DNA from: CAWEHT01 sp963808455
GTDB taxonomy: Bacteria > Chloroflexota > Anaerolineae > CG2-30-64-16
Assembly: GCA_963808455.1 (NCBI GenBank)
Contig: CAWEHT010000409.1
Location: 1 to 7,317 of the forward strand
Length of the DNA stretch: 7,317 bases
Direction: 5' to 3'
The position numbers and the translations under genes were made by a program. Every line of letters starts with the position of its first letter. Position 1 is the first letter of the stretch. Positions 6,889 to 7,317 of the stretch are shown here, in pieces. Under the pieces are notes generated by a model. It was not told where the DNA came from. It was given only the letters and a program-made list of their open reading frames with translations, and ran no database searches.

Positions 6889-6931
6889 TGCTCAGCGATA
6901 ATGTCCGCTAATTGCTCAGCGATAATGTCCG
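6889..6931. repeat. Two 19-bp direct repeats at the IS end
   Basis: TGCTCAGCGATAATGTCCG occurs at 6889-6907 and again, identically, at 6913-6931, a 24-nt period with a 5-nt spacer. Identical short repeats just inside a terminus are likely transposase-binding sites. Confidence 0.85.
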
Positions 6932-6977
6932 TGAGCCCGTACTGCGTGTCGGTGCTGCCAGTGTAGCACACGCGCGT

Positions 6978-7082
6978 GGGACCCGCCGCATAGGCGGTGG
7001 GTATGTGGACAACTCTCCGCTGCGCGGCGCTCCGCTGCGAGTTGCCCACATAGCCACCGCCTCTACTGCTGCGGGCGGGACC
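6978..7082. repeat. Long imperfect inverted repeat (stem-loop) inside the IS-like region
   Basis: Arms at 6992-7015 and 7039-7062 pair over 24 nt with two mismatches (core TATGTGG..CAACTC against GAGTTGCCCACATA). The outer flanks (GGACCCGCCGCA near 6979 and TGCGGGCGGGACC ending at 7082) extend the stem after a bulge. The 23-nt loop region carries a 10-bp direct repeat, CTCCGCTGCG, at 7015-7024 and 7030-7039. No ORF of family character covers it. It could be a noncoding IS segment, a transcription block or a separate small repeat element. Confidence 0.7.
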
Positions 7083-7164
7083 TGAAAATGGCCGCGCTTT
7101 GTGCTCGTGCCGGTTGCTCCCGCCGCCGAGTTGGCTGGCGGTCCCGCCGCAGGCAGCGCAGCCC

Positions 7165-7192
7165 GTGGGGTTAGTGGATAGCTGGACCCCAC
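7165..7192. repeat. Short stem-loop, 7-bp arms
   Basis: GTGGGGT (7165-7171) and ACCCCAC (7186-7192) are perfect inverted arms around a 14-nt loop. On the minus strand it begins 8 nt after the stop codon of the possible short coding tail at 7201. There is no T-run, so it is not a standard rho-independent terminator. Confidence 0.35.
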
Positions 7193-7200
7193 CTGGCACG

Positions 7201-7308
7201 TCAATGCTGGCCATAGAGCCAGGCGCGTTGCTTGGCCGTGGCCTTGGGCGGCGCGGCTGGCGCCGGCGGCAGGACTCGACCGCCGCTGGCGCAGGCGTGG
7301 CCGGCGGC
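7201..7308 (-). CDS. Possible C-terminal tail of an ORF extending off the right edge (frame broken)
   Basis: On the minus strand a frame ends PPKATAKQRAWLYGQH at a TGA at 7203-7201. The last residues look like a natural protein C-terminus, and the stop is followed by a stem-loop. The same frame is closed by a TGA at 7311-7309, so coding would require a frameshift like those seen elsewhere in the window. It could be the end of a transposase or helper gene of the adjacent IS, but no family is recognised and the segment is too short to be sure. Confidence 0.2.
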   Translation of the reverse strand, partial: AAGHACASGGRVLPPAPAAPPKATAKQRAWLYGQH

Positions 7309-7317
7309 TCACCGGCT

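Larger units (their letters stand above)
6883..7317. mobile_element. End of an insertion sequence (IS21-like by appearance), running off the right edge
   Basis: From 6883 the sequence begins with TG (TGTTACTGCTCAG) and carries two tandem copies of a 19-bp word, followed by a long inverted repeat and GC-rich DNA. A TG...CA terminus with multiple short repeats near the end is typical of IS21-family elements, and this repeat resembles IS ends I recall, but the family is not proven. About 435 bp are inside the window, with no complete gene. The transposase genes would lie to the right. The outer boundary is inferred from the TG and the repeats; a target duplication cannot be seen because the other end is missing. 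Confidence 0.5.

Noticed and set aside
6885..7312. Minus-strand frames of 109 and 134 aa in the IS region
   Set aside because: They run straight through the inverted and direct repeats, have low-complexity composition and show no recognisable domain.

Overview
The window holds most of one accessory catabolic operon, read entirely on the minus strand (right to left), with an insertion-sequence end next to its promoter. The DNA is GC-rich, with GTG and TTG starts and clear Shine-Dalgarno sites. This suits a high-GC bacterium such as a proteobacterium or a soil or groundwater lineage, but nothing here fixes the taxon.

Gene order in the direction of transcription: (1) a GntR regulator of the HutC/UTRA type at 6755-5979; (2-4) three tandem paralogous amidohydrolase-2 (ACMSD-like) proteins at 5963-5070, 5044-4187 and 4168-3302; (5) a UbiD-family prenylated-FMN decarboxylase at 3238-1848; (6-8) a three-subunit molybdenum hydroxylase: FAD subunit 1735-867, 2Fe-2S subunit 870-410, and the N-terminal part of the molybdopterin subunit from 403 off the left edge. 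The first four genes are 15, 25 and 18 nt apart. The UbiD gene follows after 63 nt and the hydroxylase after 112 nt. The FAD and Fe-S genes overlap by ATGA.

A good sigma-70-like promoter (TTGACA, 17 nt, TACGGT) lies at 6864-6836, between the regulator and an insertion-sequence end at about 6883. From 6883 to the right edge there is IS-like DNA: two direct 19-bp repeats near a TG terminus, then a long inverted repeat. No complete gene is visible in it.

Taken together, the genes look like a regulated route for an aromatic or heteroaromatic carboxylic acid: ring hydroxylation or dehydrogenation by the Mo enzyme, carboxyl-group chemistry by the UbiD enzyme, and hydrolysis, hydration or decarboxylation by the amidohydrolases. 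The substrate cannot be read from the sequence. No UbiX (prenyl-FMN synthase) is present here.

Two points stand out. The middle amidohydrolase has lost two of the four expected metal ligands, while both neighbours keep them, so it may be a non-catalytic or repurposed partner. The left 3.2 kb carries seven single-base deletions, each repairable by adding one base to a short run, while the four genes to the right have none. This looks more like sequencing error than gene decay, but that is not proven.
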